Positions 12,082 through 24,117 of a stretch of 64,000 nt of DNA are shown here, one piece after another. The DNA lies in the NCBI GenBank assembly GCA_017163975.1, contig JAFFSR010000249.1, forward strand, positions 1,552,501-1,616,500. The letters run 5' to 3'. The stretch is from Anastatus disparis (taxonomy: Eukaryota; Arthropoda; Insecta; Hymenoptera; Eupelmidae). The notes under the pieces were generated by a model. The model ran no database searches and was not told the DNA's origin. It saw nothing but the letters and a program-made list of their open reading frames with translations. Position numbers and translations under genes: made by a program. Numbering within the stretch: position 1 is the stretch's first letter; each line of letters opens with the position of its first letter.

Positions 12082-13645
12082 TAGGCAATTTCATGTGACA
12101 TCTCATATGCAATCTCGTGTGCGATGTCATATGTGACCTCACATGGGATCTCTTATATATTTTATTCAATTTAAGAAATTTGAGAAAAATATTTATTACT
12201 TTTAATTTTTTTCGTCTTGCTCTTTAAATTTTGACAAATTTTGACATTAGCTATATTGGTACAATCATTTTAGTTAAAATAAAAAATCCTTTGGAGCTGT
12301 TATTTTTTTATAAACTTAGATCGCAAATTAGACATCGAAGTTGACAAACCCAACATCAAAATACTATAAATTAAAAACTTGTATATAACTTTTCAAGTAT
12401 AAGATTTCGGTAGATTTCTTTAGTTGTCCGCATTCAAGTTGCATCCTACTACTTTTTTTCTTGAAGTGACAAAACCCGATTGAATTCTCCATTTACTCAT
12501 AAACTTAAATCAGAAACATTATCAAAAGGGGAAGCTTCATCATGCCCTTAATGTATATAATTACATTAATATTATAAATACGTATTCGAACACTAGAACA
12601 TTATCATATTCGATAAATTTAGTGGAGCCATAAGACCCCAAGCATCTTGCCCGAAGTCAGTAGTGCCTGTTTTGGCCACTTCATTTAATTTGCATTGGCT
12701 TCCATGGTGACACTTTCCAATTAAGGATCAGCTTTCGATTAACTTTACTGATCGAAAATAGCTAAAAAAGATATTTAGTTTTTATTTATTTTTTTGGCTT
12801 GTTCTTTGAATTTTAACAAATTTACACGCTTCTATTTCTTATCCGTTAAAATGAATAAATATTTGCCAGTAAAAGCAATTCTGATATACATTTTTATTGA
12901 AATTAACGAAATTACTTTTTTCGCTACTTTCGATTAGTAAAAATGCCTAAAACCTCGTCTAAAACTGACCTTTAACATAACGAATAGTATAATAATAAAA
13001 TATGTGTATCACCTTACTTTTAGCGTTTAGACTTACATTGCATACAAATATAATTCTTATTATAAAAACTATGTTAATAGTCTGTATGGATATGGTTATC
13101 CATCATGGTTTGAAATTGTATTCGAGCACGATTTAAAAATTTTGCAGATTACGTTAGATTCACAACTGAATTAGGAAAACAAGCAATAAGATTGCGATAA
13201 TACTTTAAAATAGAGTAAAATCAATAATTCTTGATTTATAAAAACCTATATTATTTAAATCTGTATGATGGAATAGTAAAGGATATGTAAAAATAATTCA
13301 TCAGTATGATAAAAAAAAAGATATTAAGTACTGAGTCACTATCAGTTCATAGAAGGTAGTTTGTCATAATGTTCTAGGACATAAATAAAGCTGCAACTTA
13401 CACTACCTGTTGATTAGACAAACTGTCATTAATCAGTGGACTGACCCCAAGCCTCGTATACATGATTTCGTCTGTGATATGAAATAAGTAAATCAATTTG
13501 TGAATACACAAATTCTGTACGAACCTTTGTATACGAACGGCATCGCTCCAGACCTCACTGAAAAGTGATGGCCTTCTCGAGTGTAAAAGGCGATTTGAAT
13601 AATTGTAGTGACTAGTTTCTTAACTATTACTTAACTAAACAGTTA

Positions 13646-14507
13646 CAGAGCAAGTAACTGGTAAATGGTCGGACCATTTACTAGTTACTAGTAAAGAACT
13701 GGTAAATGGTCGGACCATTTGCCAGTTACTGGGTGAGGAACTAGAAATGGTTGGACCAGTTCGCAGTTACTAGGTGGTAACTAGCCGAATCAATTAGTTG
13801 GCAGTTACCGGGTGGAAAACTGATAAATGGTTGAATCGACCAGTTAGCAGTTACCGGGTGGGTTCCAACTATTATTCAACTATTTCTAGTTATTAGCTAA
13901 ATAACATGAAATAGTTGGACCATTCACCACTTACTGGGTGAGTAAATGGTAAATGGTCGGAATAGTTGATAGTTACTAGGTGAGTAACTGGAAAGGGTCG
14001 GACCATTTACCAGTTACTGGGTGAGTAAATAGTCGGAGCAGTTAGTAGCAACGAAGATAGACGCTTATAGAAGCGTACTTCTGGGTTAACTTTGGGGCCC
14101 AGCTTTTGGAGGACATTTGACATTACGTGTATATCTATATATATGAAAACATCGGTATATATAGATATAGAAATACATGGCATTTTAGTAGCGCCACCAC
14201 GCGGCTGGAGGACATAAGCTTTAGATTTTGAGCCCCTGTCCGCCCATTTAAAGTACGCTTCTATGAGCGTCTATCTTCGTTGTTAGTAGTTACTGGATAA
14301 AACTGGAAATGATCAGACTATTTATTAGTTACTGGGTGAGTAAATGGTAAATGGTCGGACCATTTATCAGTTATTGGGTTAGTAAATAGTAAATGGTCGG
14401 ACTATTCACCAGTTACTGGGTGAGTAACTGGTGATTGGTCGGACCAGTTGGTAGTTACAAGATAAGTTACTTGAAATAGTCGGACCATTTACCAGTTACT
14501 TGCTCTG
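13646..14507. mobile_element. TA-flanked repetitive MITE (862 bp), CAGAGCAAGTAACTGG ends
   Basis: The ends CAGAGCAAGTAACTGG and CCAGTTACTTGCTCTG are flanked by TA (13644-13645, 14508-14509). The interior is a set of degenerate 40-50 bp units (GGTAAATGGTCGGACCATTTACCAGTTACTGGGTGAG type), each partly self-complementary. It carries the MITE at 14049-14281. Confidence 0.85.
14049..14281. mobile_element. hAT-type MITE (233 bp) with 8 bp target duplication
   Basis: A perfect GTTAGTAG duplication lies at 14041-14048 and 14282-14289. The ends CAACGAAGATAGACGC and GCGTCTATCTTCGTT are inverted, with about 30 bp of TIR. An 8 bp duplication with CA..G termini fits hAT. A 7 bp reading (TTAGTAG) is also possible because of the G at the right junction. 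Confidence 0.82.
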
Positions 14508-15276
14508 TAAATGGTAAATAGTGCGAGTATTCTCAATTATTTGACTATTTCAAATGAAAAACCATTTTCTCATTTACAACTCTGTATCCGACGTATTTTA
14601 AGCTGTTATTTCGAATAGTGATACCAACTTTTTGCTAAATTACTTTTGAAGAAAAATATGACGTGCTTTGCACGAAAAAAGTTAAAAAAAAATTGAAAAT
14701 TTTTAACTTTATGAATTTTCTTCATCAGGAAAATGCAATGACAATAATTCAAAATACTGCGAAAAAGTACAATCGATGTTCAAATATTACGGAAAATTTT
14801 TTTTCATAATTCTAAAACATTTTGAAACCTCTGGAAAATTACCATATTTCGCAAAATCCCAAAAAACTCAAAATTCAACAAACAATTTTCCAGACAACTT
14901 CTTAAAGGGCTCTTTCACGACTAAAAAGAAAGTTATGAAAAATTTTGGAAAGATCTCATCCGGCGTATTTTAACGTGTTCTTTAGAATGGTGAGACTTAT
15001 TTTTTGCTAAAACACTCTTAAAAAAAATATGGCGTATTTTTCACTCAAAAAAGTAAAAAAATTTAGAAATTTTCAACTTTTTAATTTTTTTTACAACGAA
15101 AACGCAACGGTAATAATTCAAATCACTGCTAAACAGTGAATTGATATGCAAACATCACGGAAAAAATTTCAAGGTGACCCATTCAACAGCTAAGTAGAAA
15201 TATGATTTTTTCACTTTTAGCATCACCCAGAGACAACGACGTGGACGTGGTAAAATTATATCTCCTTTGGGGTGAT

Positions 15277-15430
15277 TGATTTTAGTGCGTCCCCTTGCCT
15301 CTCATTGTTCAGGGTGCTTCATTATAGTAAGTCCCCTCGCCTCTCACTGTCCGGAGTGTTTGATTATAATGAGTCCCTTCACCTCCTACTGTCTGGGGTG
15401 CTTGATTATAGTGAGGCCCTCTCGTCTCAC
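15277..15430. repeat. 42 bp tandem repeat, about 3.5 units
   Basis: The words GATTTTAGTGCGTCC (15277), CATTATAGTAAGTCC (15320), GATTATAATGAGTCC (15362) and GATTATAGTGAGGCC (15404) mark units of about 42 bp ending in CTCTCACTGTCYGG. Confidence 0.8.
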
Positions 15431-15459
15431 TGACACTTTCTGATTCAGTGTTTATTTTT

Positions 15460-17454
15460 CATACATGATTAACAAAAGGATATGTTACAAGACTGACAAA
15501 ACAAAAACGTTCTTCGTTCACAACCAGAACATTTTTTTTGTTGATTTAGATTTATTATTACATGTTTTGCTTATTTGGGTTTGACCCTTTTGTATGTAAC
15601 TTTTAGCTAGTGACACCACAAATTCTTTAGTTCTAATTTTCTTCGTACTATCTCCACATGCATTGAAAATAACTTCTTAAGAGTCCGCTGTATCTCTGTC
15701 CTTTTCTAATTAAAAAATTGACTTTTTTCCCAAAATTAGCAACAAGAGGCAAAAATAAAGAGATGGTTTCGATGTGTTTAATAAAATGTAATATTTTCTT
15801 TGATTAGTATGAATTAATTTTATTGCTTCGTTTTTAAGAAAAGTTGGAATAACTTAGAAAATTAGAAATTAGTGTCAAATAATGGGATTTTCAAGTTATT
15901 CCAAATTTTTTTGAAAATAAAGCGGTGGAATTAAATTTTTCTTATCAGAGAAAATATTGCTTTCTATTACACGAATCGAAACCATCTCTTTATTTCTGCC
16001 TGAAGCTATTAGTTTTTATAAAAAATAAATTTTAAATAGATTCGGTAGAACAGGTAACTGTGTCGGTATACAGCTGACTCTTAATTCACGATTGCAATTT
16101 GAATCAATTAAATAGAAACAACCCATGTCCATTTTTTTAAACGTATACTTGGCATTACATTATTTTAATGTCCATCATGCAAATCTACTCCACCCATGAA
16201 ACGATTGTAAAGATGAAATGCTTGCGGGAAATGTATATCTATTTTTGTTTTTGTATTAGCACGATATATTTTTTTAGGTAGAGGAGTCACTCCAGCAGCT
16301 GTAGATATAACCGATACTAATTTTAAATCCATAACAGTTACATAGTAGATTCCACTATTAACATCATACTTCACTGTATATGTCCCTCTTAGAGATTTTT
16401 TATTGATCATATTCTTTTTACTAATTTAGTTCTCTCTAATAGTACCAGTACATTTTAATCTCAATTTATTTAAATGTATAACGAGATTTATATTGGTAAA
16501 AAAATTGTCAAAACAAAGATGGTATGGAGAAATTTTTCTGGTAGCTGTCTTTGCAAAAAACGAATCAAGTAAATTGAGCACTACGCGAGAATCCAATGCG
16601 CACATACCTAATTTATCACCAACTGGTGAATTTTTTCCACAATATGGGTTAAAATTCAGTAAATACCCATCAGCTGTGCAAAGTCTCTAAAATTTGAGCC
16701 CAAAGCGTACTGGTTTCTCGCAGATAAACTGCTTCAATAATATTCTCGCATAAGTTTAGCCATTATATCGTCAACTGACAATGCAGTTTGCCAAATGCCG
16801 AAAGTTAAAATATTTTCTGTAATACTTTTATTATTGGATGAAAATGCCACACTTTATCATTCGAATCATTGTCAGTCGCTTTCGTGTGTTTCAAAATATT
16901 TTTTTAGAGTTTCGAAGTTCTTACGGTACATTGTCGAAGAAACTACTTGATATGATGAAAAAGAATCTGTTGACCAGTAGTCTCTTTGTAATTTTCGAGT
17001 GTTGAAAGAAGTGAACATGACAATTCCTATTAAAGTATTCAAATCATCCACTTCTAGGTTGAAACCATTTCCTCGACAAGCATCAACGATGCATTTTTTT
17101 ATCTTGGTTGAAAAAAAATTTCAAATAATCGAACTGGTTTACTTTTAAGAATTTTTTTTTTCACATGACCAGACAAAAGCATTTCGTTTTCATACTTATC
17201 AGAATATATTTTTTACCATCTACCTAATGACATATGATCTTTTTCTAGCTTAGCTTGGTCTACTCGATAATTTTTGTAGCTTTATGATAAGTGATATTTT
17301 GCAGTTCTTCAACAGTGTCATCATTAGAATCCGAATCATCTGAACAACCAGAGTTATCTGTATTTGGTATTTCCACTGATTCATCTTTGTCAGAAGTATA
17401 CTGTTCGTCTCCAGATGCAGAAATAGTCTTTGATCGCTTCCTTGACATTTTCAA
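15460..17454 (-). pseudogene. piggyBac transposase pseudogene
   Basis: Read right to left, the remnants keep the family order. First comes an acidic, Ser/Asp-rich N-terminus beginning MKMSRKRSKT (from 17454). Near 16780 is SVDDIMAKLM with the first catalytic Asp. Next are KPVRFGLKF, LGMCALDSRVVLNLLDSF and HLCFDNFFTN (second Asp) near 16490-16720. Then LHLNKLRLKCTGT-type sequence leads into an open stretch 16410-16165 with VISTAAGVTPLPKK and LYNRFMGGVDLHD. KKWTWVVSI follows near 16110. The C-terminal zinc finger KCSGCERRTFLFCQSC lies at 15520-15545. Several stops and frameshifts, plus the MITE at 15681-16040, make it dead. The gene works in cut-and-paste transposition at TTAA sites (family knowledge). 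Assignment to the superfamily is firm; the subfamily is unknown. Confidence 0.85.
15681..16040. mobile_element. Palindromic TTAA MITE, copy E (right tip truncated)
   Basis: TTAA (15677-15680) is followed by GAGTCCGCTGTATCTCTGTC, and the arms pair across a centre near 15870 (AAAATATTGCTTTCT.. against ..AATATTTTCTTTGATT). The right arm stops before the terminal ~45 bp. It interrupts the piggyBac transposase pseudogene between its catalytic part and its zinc finger. Confidence 0.75.
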
Positions 17455-18745
17455 AATTAAATTCCATTCACAGTATAGAAATGTTCAATGTACAATAAAA
17501 CGTATAAACCAAAAAATACGCAATTAAATATAAAATATTGCAATATTCGTTATGCAAGGAAAATAATTACGAATAAGGTAAGCGATTTTTCAGTGAAGAC
17601 TATTACAAACGTATAAAGCATAAATATGACTTGCTGGACATTGATATTATACAGGGTAACATAGAAATTCTCATGGAAATATGAAAAAAATATATCTACT
17701 TACAAACACCAATCAAAACAGTAATATAATTATAAATGAATTACATAAGCATTATCTTTAGCACTGTTTGAAAGTGCAAAATTATTTAGAAAAATTAATG
17801 ATTTTTTGCAGTTATGAATATGTTGATAAATTTAAACAGCTGTATGTATTAGTAATCGTTGCGCAAAATTATTTCCAAAGTATATAATTCATGAGGGTAA
17901 CGTTTGAATTTCAATATGTCTGTTCCATTTTATCAAAATCTATTATATTTCTTTAAGCATTTTACTTGAACTTTGTATTGAAAATTCGGAATAACTCGAA
18001 AAATGTTGGGTAAGACCCTTGCTAAATTCTTTCAAACCATTTTTCATTGGATAATAAATCTTGTAAAGTTATTAGCAAAATAGCTTGTTCGAAAATTCCG
18101 TTTTTTAAGATTTTACGAAATATAACTATTTCGAAAAGTTTAAAAATATTTTCATGGCAAAATTTTTTCCGTTATGTTTTTATATAGGTTGCACTTTTTT
18201 GTAGTGATTTAAATTATTGCCATTCGTTGTAAAATAAATTCAAAAGTTAAAAATTTCTACATTTTTTCACTTTTTTCCGTGAAAAACGCGCCATATTTTT
18301 TTCAAGAGTGTTTTAGTAGAAAATAAGTCTTGTCATTCGAAAGAACACGTCAAAATACCCGGCATGTTTTAAAATGTTCCTTTAAATGATGAGACTTACG
18401 AATTTTTTTCATTAAGAATGACAATAATTCAAAATATCCGGGATAAGATCTTTCCGAAATTTTTCAAAACCTCCTTTGTAGTTTTAAGAGAGCTCTTTAT
18501 GAAGAAATATGGCCATTTTGCAGAGGTTTCAAAATGCTTTAGGATCATGAAAAAAAATTTTTGTAAAGTATTTTGAATTATTGTCATTGCATTTTCCTGA
18601 TGGAAAAAATTCATAAAGTTTAAAATTTTCAAATATTTAACTTTTTGTGAAAAATACGTCATATTTTTCTTCAGGAGTTTTAATTTAAAAAAAAACCTTG
18701 AAAAAGATGTGAAAAATTCGGGGTATTGGTCGTTAATGGGTTAAA

Positions 18746-19245
18746 AAAAACTTTATTCGATGCTTTAAATTATTTTGATTAATCAAAAACTTGATTTTTT
18801 AAATTTTGTTCCTTGCCATAGACTTTCCCAGCAATTTTCAATTGATTGACCTCAAAATTTTTAGAGATATTCAGTAATTAACGGTTTTAGTTTTCAATGA
18901 AAAAAATAATTTAAAAGTTTGATCTAGAAAAGGTTGAAAAAAATAAATATTTTTGTGATCTCATGTAAGTGATTCAATTCAACATACACTTAAACTTATC
19001 TTATCAAAATTCTAGCGCTATTATTTTGTGAAAATATATAATCTGATATATATATCTTCACAAAATAATAGTGCTTAAGTTTATGTATCTTATATGATTA
19101 AATATTAGATATATAAACTGAAGATCCATGAAAATTTTGAAGCCAATTATTTGAAAATTTGCTGGAAAAGTCTGCGGCAAGTACTAAAATTTAAAAAATC
19201 AAGTTTTTGACTAATCAAAATAATATAAAGCATCAGATGAGATTT
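18746..19245. mobile_element. Palindromic element, about 500 bp
   Basis: GATGCTTTAAATTATTTTGA near 18757 pairs with CAAAATAATATAAAGCATC near 19225. The arms continue inward (AAAACTTGATTTTTTAAATT) to a hairpin core around 19020-19075 (GCTATTATTTTGTGAA / TTCACAAAATAATAGTGC). No ORF is present. The target duplication is unclear. Confidence 0.7.
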
Positions 19246-19844
19246 TTTTTATAATTATTCGTCGATTAAAGTTTTATATTTAAAATATATTTAAGATAAA
19301 AAAAAGTTTTATTTGTTAATATCATTTGAAAAAAACATTATGTATGATTATATATAAAATTATGATTACATTTAAATTCGATTTTTTTTCAGGCTCAAAC
19401 TCAGTGCTGATACCTTAAAAAAGCTGAAGAAAATAGAGTGAAACTCTGTCAAAATTTAGAGTGAAAAATTATAAAGAAGCTACAGCTAGAAATTTAGAGG
19501 GAAGCTATAGTAACATGATAAAGAATGTTGACAACGAGAAAAGAAAGGAAGGTGAGAAATGTATAGAGATGGAAAGATGAAGAACTGATGTAGAAAAAAG
19601 AATAAAAGTATATAGAAGATGGTTAAGAGAATAGGGGGAACTGCTGAGAAGAGGACCCTGAACTTAAAAAACGCTGCTAAGTGCTTTAGCGCAATGCTTT
19701 GTCATAGAACTCATTGAGAAAGAGTTATTTGATTTTATTTTTTTTTAATGTGATTTCAATGTAAAAAACATGATTTCTATTCAAGAATAATTAAAAAGAT
19801 AAAGAAAGAATGAGTGTAAGAGAGTGATCAGAAAACAGAAAGAG
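19246..19844. other. Stretch without recognisable gene
   Basis: AT-rich and purine-rich sequence (AAAGAA, GAGAAGAGG words at 19500-19640). I see no coding frame or repeat boundary. Confidence 0.4.
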
Positions 19845-20048
19845 ATAGATGGATAGATAGATATTTTGTTTATTTTATGTACAGTATGTTGTACAATTTT
19901 TAAATACAGTATATACATTGAATTATAATTTTAATATATAATAATGAGCAAAAATAAAAATAAAAAAAAAACTCCAAACTTCAAAAACTTTAAAACAGTG
20001 ATAAATTTTAAATACAGTTAACAAAATTAAGATAACAAGATTATAAAA

Positions 20049-21521
20049 TTAGCATAATCCATCCTCTAAGGAAAGGTAGTATGCCAATGCAGATGATTTG
20101 AATGTAAGGAGCAATGGAGAGTCACGGATTTGATCAGGAAGTTCATTCCGTAGAAACGAAGAGGTGACCAAGAAAGATCCATTATAATATTCAGTGAGAG
20201 CAGGTGGAACAGTCAATGGCCTCACAGCACCCCTCAATGTTCTGACAGATTGGTTCCAATTATATCTAGAGTAAAGATAAGGAGGTGCTGTAGTAGAAAA
20301 AATTTTGTAGAGGAAGGATGATGTAAAATATTTCCTTCTACCAGAGGTAGATAACCAGCCAAGCTTAGAACGATAAGAGGAAATATGCACACGTCTGCCA
20401 ATACCATACACATAACGAATACCAGAGTTGATGATTCTCTGAAGCCTTAAATCAAGTTCAGCCGACAAATCACAATAAACGAGACAGCAATAGTCTATGA
20501 GCGGAAGAAGTAAAGTTTGAATAAGGCGTTTGCGTAATGCAATATTAGTGCTTTTCCTAAAGAATTTTAGCCTATAAAGCAATGAAAATGATTTATTACA
20601 AACCTGAGCAATGTGCTCCTTCCAATTGAGTTTACTGTCCAGCCAAACTCCTAAGTCACAAACCTTCGATTCTAACTTAATAATAGTACCATTCAGTGGG
20701 ACACCAGTAGTCGGAACAGGAGACAAGATATTAATATAATAATAAGAGCCGATAATTATGGCTTTAGTCTTACTGACATTTAACTCAAGGTGATTTCTAG
20801 TAGCCCAATCAGAGATAACATCAGCATGAGCGCTCATAATGGATGTGAAAACGTCTAACTCATCAAGAGGAAAATGGACATATACCTGCAGATCATCAGC
20901 ATATATTAGGTATTGTATGCCAAAATTGAAATCATTAGCAACATCTGATAACTGTGATAGAGACATCAAGGGAAGACATTTTTTAAGAAGAATAGCATGG
21001 CTCACAGTATCAAATGCCTTACTAAAATCAAATAGTAAGAGCATGGTGACATAGCGTCTATCCATATTAAGCCTGATATCATCCGTTAACCTTAACAGGG
21101 CTGTCTGAGTACTATGCCCAGTCCTAAAACCAACCTGCCGCGGATCCAACAACTGTCTAGTAGCCAAGTGTTTATACAATTGCTAATGAAGAAGACGCTC
21201 GAGTACCTTTGATAAAAAGGACAATAGAGAAATAGGGCGAATATCACTCATAGATTTTGAAAGAGAAACTTTATCGATTGTCTTAACTAGAGACACCTTC
21301 CAACATGTTGGAAAAAGACCCTTCTTTAGTGAATCGTTAAAGATTCGACGTAAGAATTGTCCAATTACAGAGAACGCAGAATTTATAAATGATTGAGGAA
21401 TGGCATCCGGACCTCTAGCCTGAGAAGAGAAACTGCGCACAGCCAGACCAATCTGAAACAAAAATACCTCAGAAAACTTAAACAAAGGTTTATACGGTTC
21501 ATCTTCAGTTAAAGAGTTCAA
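20049..21521 (-). pseudogene. LINE ORF2, reverse transcriptase part
   Basis: The first open segment (21521-21183) has GPDAIPQSFI, FPTCWKVSLV and DIRPISLLSFLSKVLERLLH, the N-terminal RT motifs. An in-frame TAG at about 21185 follows, then QVGFRTGHSTQTALL, motif A FDFSKAFDTV and YADD (motif C), and the conserved LINE tail (LGVWLDSKLNWKEH, LPLIDYCCLVY, LQRIINSGIRYVYG). Only about 35 residues separate motif A from YADD where relatives have roughly 100 or more, so the motif B region (the SxGVPQG block) has been deleted. The enzyme would copy LINE RNA at a nicked target, but this copy cannot. The TTG-initiated frame is not a true start. Confidence 0.9.
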
Positions 21522-21773
21522 ATAATCAGAGATTGATGTATCCGATTGATCATATGCTACACTGGAAAAATAACGATTAAGTTCGTCCGCAGAGAAGGAG
21601 TGACGGGAAGTATTAGCACTAGAGTAAACACCGAGATTCCTCAGCTCCTTCCAGATTTGTTTAGAATCAGTGAGCCCAGAGAGTCTATCATAATAATAAA
21701 GGAGTTTGGAAGACTCAATGCTCTTATGGGTACGATCACGTGCAGCTCAATAGCTGAGTAAGTCGAAGTGAAG

Positions 21774-22850
21774 TCATGAGCGTTTGTAGCGCCTATAAAG
21801 CCTATCTCTCTCATAAACCAAGCCACGATGCTCTGCAGTAATCCATGGACGACGATTTACACCCTGTCGAACCTTTTTGATAGGCACAAATAGGGCAATT
21901 GCTTCATTTAAATGGCCATAAAGGCAGTCAAGTCGAGTCTCAAGAGAGGAATCACCGCTACAGATAGAGTAATTCAGTGAGCTAAAATAGTCGAGCAGCC
22001 TGGCATCATCAATATCCTTACAGTCTCGATAAGAGAAATCATTAAGTACGGGCTTAGAGAGAGAGGACTTAACAGTGGCTGCAATTAGATTATGTCCATC
22101 TAGAAATGGTACATTGGTCTTCCAATAGTCAAGCAAGGAATCACTTGCATCTACGAGGCATAAATCAAGCTAAGTATCAGATGTGGCAGTATGATGAGTT
22201 GCACCGTAAGGTACAGAGAAGAGTGCATTTTCCCTGATTAGACCCTTCAGAAACACAGAGTCGTCAGAATCAATAGAAAGATTAGTATTAAAATCGCCTA
22301 AGATGATTTTTGTACTATAATCGTGCATATGAGATGTCAAATCTTGTATGAAATCAGTTCCAGCTAGAAATGGTGCATGAGGTGGCCTGTAGACTACGCC
22401 AATAAAAATAGGGGAAACCACATCAGGAGATTTAACCTCACAAAAGAGATATTCAGGTAAACCTGGCTTGCCACACCAGCTACCATTCGAAGAACACAGG
22501 CGTATGGAATCTAGAGAGCGATTGACATATAGAGCAACACCACCACCTCTAGTATTACGATCTTGCCTAAAGGGCACGTAGTCATCCAGAGTAATTAGAG
22601 AGTCACAGACAATCTGACCCAGTTTCGTCTCTGTCACAGCTATTATACGAAAATAGGAGCGAGAAGACAAGAATAGTCTTACCATTTCGATATGAGCACG
22701 AATAGAGTTAGCATTAAAATGACAAACCCTAAGACCGTAATCAGTGGTGAAGTGTTTTGTAATGGCAGATGAAATAGAATTGTTAGTAGATAATAGAGAA
22801 TTAGTCAGGAAGGGAGAAGAGTATGGACTTACCATAGGTCCGCTAATCAA
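21774..22850 (-). pseudogene. LINE ORF2, endonuclease part
   Basis: The likely start is the ATG near 22835. AP-endonuclease-like motifs appear in order: LRVCHFNANSIRAH, IIAVTETKL (catalytic Glu), RGGGVALYV, FIGVVYRPPH and ILGDFNTNLS (catalytic Asp/Asn). After ATHHTATSDT an in-frame TAG (22172-22170) interrupts. The same frame then continues with DLCLVDASDS, DGHNLIAATVK (the SDH-type box) and RRPWITAEHRGLVYERDRLY, ending in a frameshift near 21774. The domain nicks target DNA for target-primed reverse transcription. The 5' end abuts the ORF1 stop. Confidence 0.88.
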
Positions 22851-24117
22851 TCTGTCTTCTTGTTGACGGAGGATGTTATCCTTGCTAAAAAAGCTTCAAG
22901 GTCAGCATCAGTAACAATGCGTATAGGCACATTATCCCTCCTCCTTCTTGCGTATATCACACCATTTCTTACAAATGTAATAAAGTCATACTTTTTATCC
23001 TTGGCTTTTTCTAGGACACGCAGCTTGAACTGATGTAATAAAGCAGGCAAGTACTCGTTAATGTTGATCACAGATGGTGTTAGAGACTCAACAGTCTTGA
23101 TGTCGGGCGACAGATGATTGTTTATTTTAGAAGAAACCAGTTTTCCAAATTTAACCTTAGCGCCAATAACAGCACGAGCCAATGAGGTACTCTTCATAGT
23201 GACAAGCAAAGGTACAGTAGACGGACGATCCTGCTGCTGCGGAGATGTAGTAGCTAAGGAGGTAGACACTGATGTTTCAGCGTCTGTAGGTGAAACAGCG
23301 GCAACAGATCTGTTTGCAGCCATAGAGCGCCTGAGAGGTCGAACCGATGTTATATCAACAAGAGAGAACCCCGAGTCAAGTGTAGTAAGTACAGCAAAGA
23401 CAGCAGACCTCAGATCTTTCAATTCTCCAGGCACAAATCCTCTAATTACGAAGTCAATTATGAGGATCTCTCAATACGCAACTGTTGTGTAGCCAAGGCC
23501 TCACATTGTCGTGACAAAGACCTGTTGGCTTTATCTAACTCCTGAAGTTTAACAGATAAAGGCTCAGTTGAAGATATATCAGAAGATGTGGCAAGCAAGT
23601 TATCCACCTTTATCCTCAGCTCCTGCTGGTCACTACGGACCCACTCCAGACCAGCCTCATTATTGCTGAAACGCTCTTCGAACGTTGCGTTAATGGTGTC
23701 TACACGTGACTCAAGTGCTGAGAATCTGCCATCAAGAGCAGTGAGCTGAGATCCAATAGAAGTCATCTTGTAATCCATAGAATCCAGCTTATCTAGCTTA
23801 TTCATTTTCTCCAAGATTGAAGACAGAATATCATTTGTCGGCATAGGTGGTGATGGTGATGGCGTTCTTGATATAGCTGGCGAAAGTGTTGCATTAAGCG
23901 TAGAAGAGAGCGAGCCAGATCGCTGCGTAAAACAATCAGGATTTTCAGCCGCCAAACATGAGAAGCATACCCATATAGATTTATTATCCTGGTTTCTAAC
24001 AGCTGTGAATGTAGTACAGAAGCTATGAAAAGTCTTTTTACAGCTACCACAAACCTTAGGCTTAGAAGTGTGGGAAAAAGCCCTTAAACAGAAACTGCAG
24101 TGTGTTGATAGCGGCAT
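22847..24117 (-). pseudogene. LINE ORF1 with PHD-like zinc finger and coiled coil
   Basis: The start ATG at 24117 opens MPLSTHCSFCLRAF. The finger is C-x2-C, C-x2-C, H-x2-C, C-x2-C (CSFC, CGSC, HSFC, CFSC), which is PHD/RING-like. A Ser/Pro-rich linker (SPAISRTPSPSPP) and a heptad-rich stretch (LDKLDSMDYKMTS..LESRVDTINATF..LQELDKANRSL) follow, probably a coiled coil. A stop at 23458 is bypassed by a one-base shift into FVPGELKDLRSAVFAVL, which runs to 22847 and holds a C-terminal nucleic-acid-binding type domain (KKYDFITFVRNGVIYARRRR). ORF1 proteins bind LINE RNA in the RNP. One frameshift breaks this copy. Confidence 0.8.

Larger units (their letters stand above)
9866..13632. repeat. Right arm of the 11.6 kb foldback
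   Basis: It pairs with 8613-9484 and then with 2000-3885. Two insertions absent from the left arm interrupt it (10437-10807 and 11331-12081). No gene is visible in it. Confidence 0.85.
14560..18740 (-). mobile_element. Decayed piggyBac-like transposon with long subterminal inverted repeats
   Basis: The interior encodes a piggyBac transposase remnant on the minus strand (15460-17454). Segments 14640-15170 and 18150-18680 are inverted copies of each other (for example GGAAAATGCAATGACAATAA near 14730 against its complement near 18590). The right end reads ...GGTCGTTAATGGG followed by TTAA (18741-18744), so from outside it begins TTAA CCC, a piggyBac terminus. No matching TTAA end is seen on the left. 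The left tip has probably been lost or disturbed by the element ending at 14507. Confidence 0.7.
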
